From NCBI GenBank assembly GCA_002771615.1, contig PCSD01000050.1, positions 1 through 16,657 of the forward strand: DNA of 16,657 nt, written 5' to 3'. Source of the DNA: Candidatus Falkowbacteria bacterium CG23_combo_of_CG06-09_8_20_14_all_49_15 (lineage in GTDB: Bacteria > Patescibacteriota > Patescibacteriia > Patescibacteriales > UM-FILTER-48-10). The translations under genes and the position numbers were made by a program. Under the pieces are notes generated by a model that was not told where the DNA came from, ran no database searches, and saw only the letters and a list, made by a program, of their open reading frames with translations. Shown in pieces: positions 16,475 through 16,657 of this stretch; position 1 is the first letter of the stretch, and every line of letters starts with the position of its first letter.

Positions 16475-16481
16475 CTCCCTT
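16475..16481 (-). promoter_or_regulatory. Shine-Dalgarno-like sequence 40 bases upstream of the macroglobulin ATG
   Basis: AAGGGAG on the minus strand (16481-16475) is followed, 7 bases later, by an in-frame ATA at 16467-16465. The frame is open from there to the ATG at 16434 (11 codons), and a TAA closes it just upstream. Either the site is unrelated or translation starts at a rare AUA codon. I favour ATG. Confidence 0.3.
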
Positions 16482-16513
16482 ATATTTTATCTTTTTGTTA
16501 AGTTTTATTTTTA

Positions 16514-16543
16514 ATTATAGCAAACAAATCAAATAATTGGCAA
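16514..16543 (-). promoter_or_regulatory. Promoter of the alpha-2-macroglobulin gene
   Basis: The minus strand has TTGCCA (16543-16538, five of six consensus matches), an 18-base spacer and a perfect TATAAT (16519-16514), with TGC before it as an extended -10. The predicted leader is about 70 bases, AT-rich. Confidence 0.75.
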
Positions 16544-16607
16544 TCACCCAGCCTTTTGACCGGCGTTTTTGGGCCGGGCTTCTATTCTCAGCGCCTTTTC
16601 CCGCTTT

Positions 16608-16636
16608 TTGCGGCATCTGGATTTTTCTGTTATAAT
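16608..16636 (+). promoter_or_regulatory. Divergent promoter for a gene beyond the right edge
   Basis: TTGCGG (16608-16613), a 17-base spacer and a perfect TATAAT (16631-16636), with TGT before it. The -35 box lies in a small CCGC/GCGG inverted repeat (16601-16613). No coding sequence for this promoter is inside the window. Confidence 0.5.
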
Positions 16637-16657
16637 ATTTTTGCCGGCCAAGGGCGG

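Noticed and set aside
16560..16577. CCGGC/GCCGG inverted repeat as a terminator
   Set aside because: The stem is 5 bp, there is no following T tract, and it lies upstream of both divergent promoters' genes.

Overview
The window looks like a chromosomal segment of an uncultivated bacterium, most likely of the Candidate Phyla Radiation (Patescibacteria, Parcubacteria-like). This is an inference. It rests on the combination of a DUF2341 plus multi-LamG giant surface protein, a DUF559 nuclease relic, a REP-associated-type Y1 transposase with an internal minisatellite, short AT-rich intergenic repeats, and extended -10 promoters with few Shine-Dalgarno sites. All genes read with the standard stop codons. 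No rRNA, tRNA or CRISPR array was seen.

Left part (1-5430, all minus strand). Reading leftward there is a DUF559 nuclease pseudogene (5430-5077). Its stop overlaps the start of a 1516-residue secreted protein made of DUF2341 and six LamG modules (5080-530). A Y1/RAYT transposase follows after 34 bases (495 to beyond position 1). The transposase runs off the left edge inside an in-frame 15-bp tandem repeat. Three back-to-back hairpins sit just upstream of the DUF559 start, and a candidate promoter lies at 5814-5843.

Middle (5431-7654). After a 474-base intergenic region comes a minus-strand gene for a 468-residue exported protein (5905-7311). It contains three copies of an unrecognised beta-sandwich-like module and a cysteine cluster, and it has its own promoter and terminator. 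A 343-base intergenic region then carries a duplicated 19-bp sequence (possible insertion-sequence end), a plus-strand extended -10 promoter overlapped by a dyad, and one of three copies of a 22-nt dispersed repeat.

Right part (7655-16657). A class A penicillin-binding protein of the PBP1C type (plus strand, 7655-9778) converges on a 2147-residue bacterial alpha-2-macroglobulin (minus strand, 16434-9991). A single bidirectional terminator lies between them. PBP1C and bacterial alpha-2-macroglobulin are a classic pair, thought to trap proteases that breach the envelope while the wall is repaired. Here they are convergent rather than in one operon, and the macroglobulin is membrane-anchored rather than a lipoprotein. 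The right edge carries divergent promoters, one for the macroglobulin and one for a gene beyond the window.

All intact genes except the transposase encode proteins that act outside the cytoplasmic membrane, so the region reads as a cell-surface and envelope locus.
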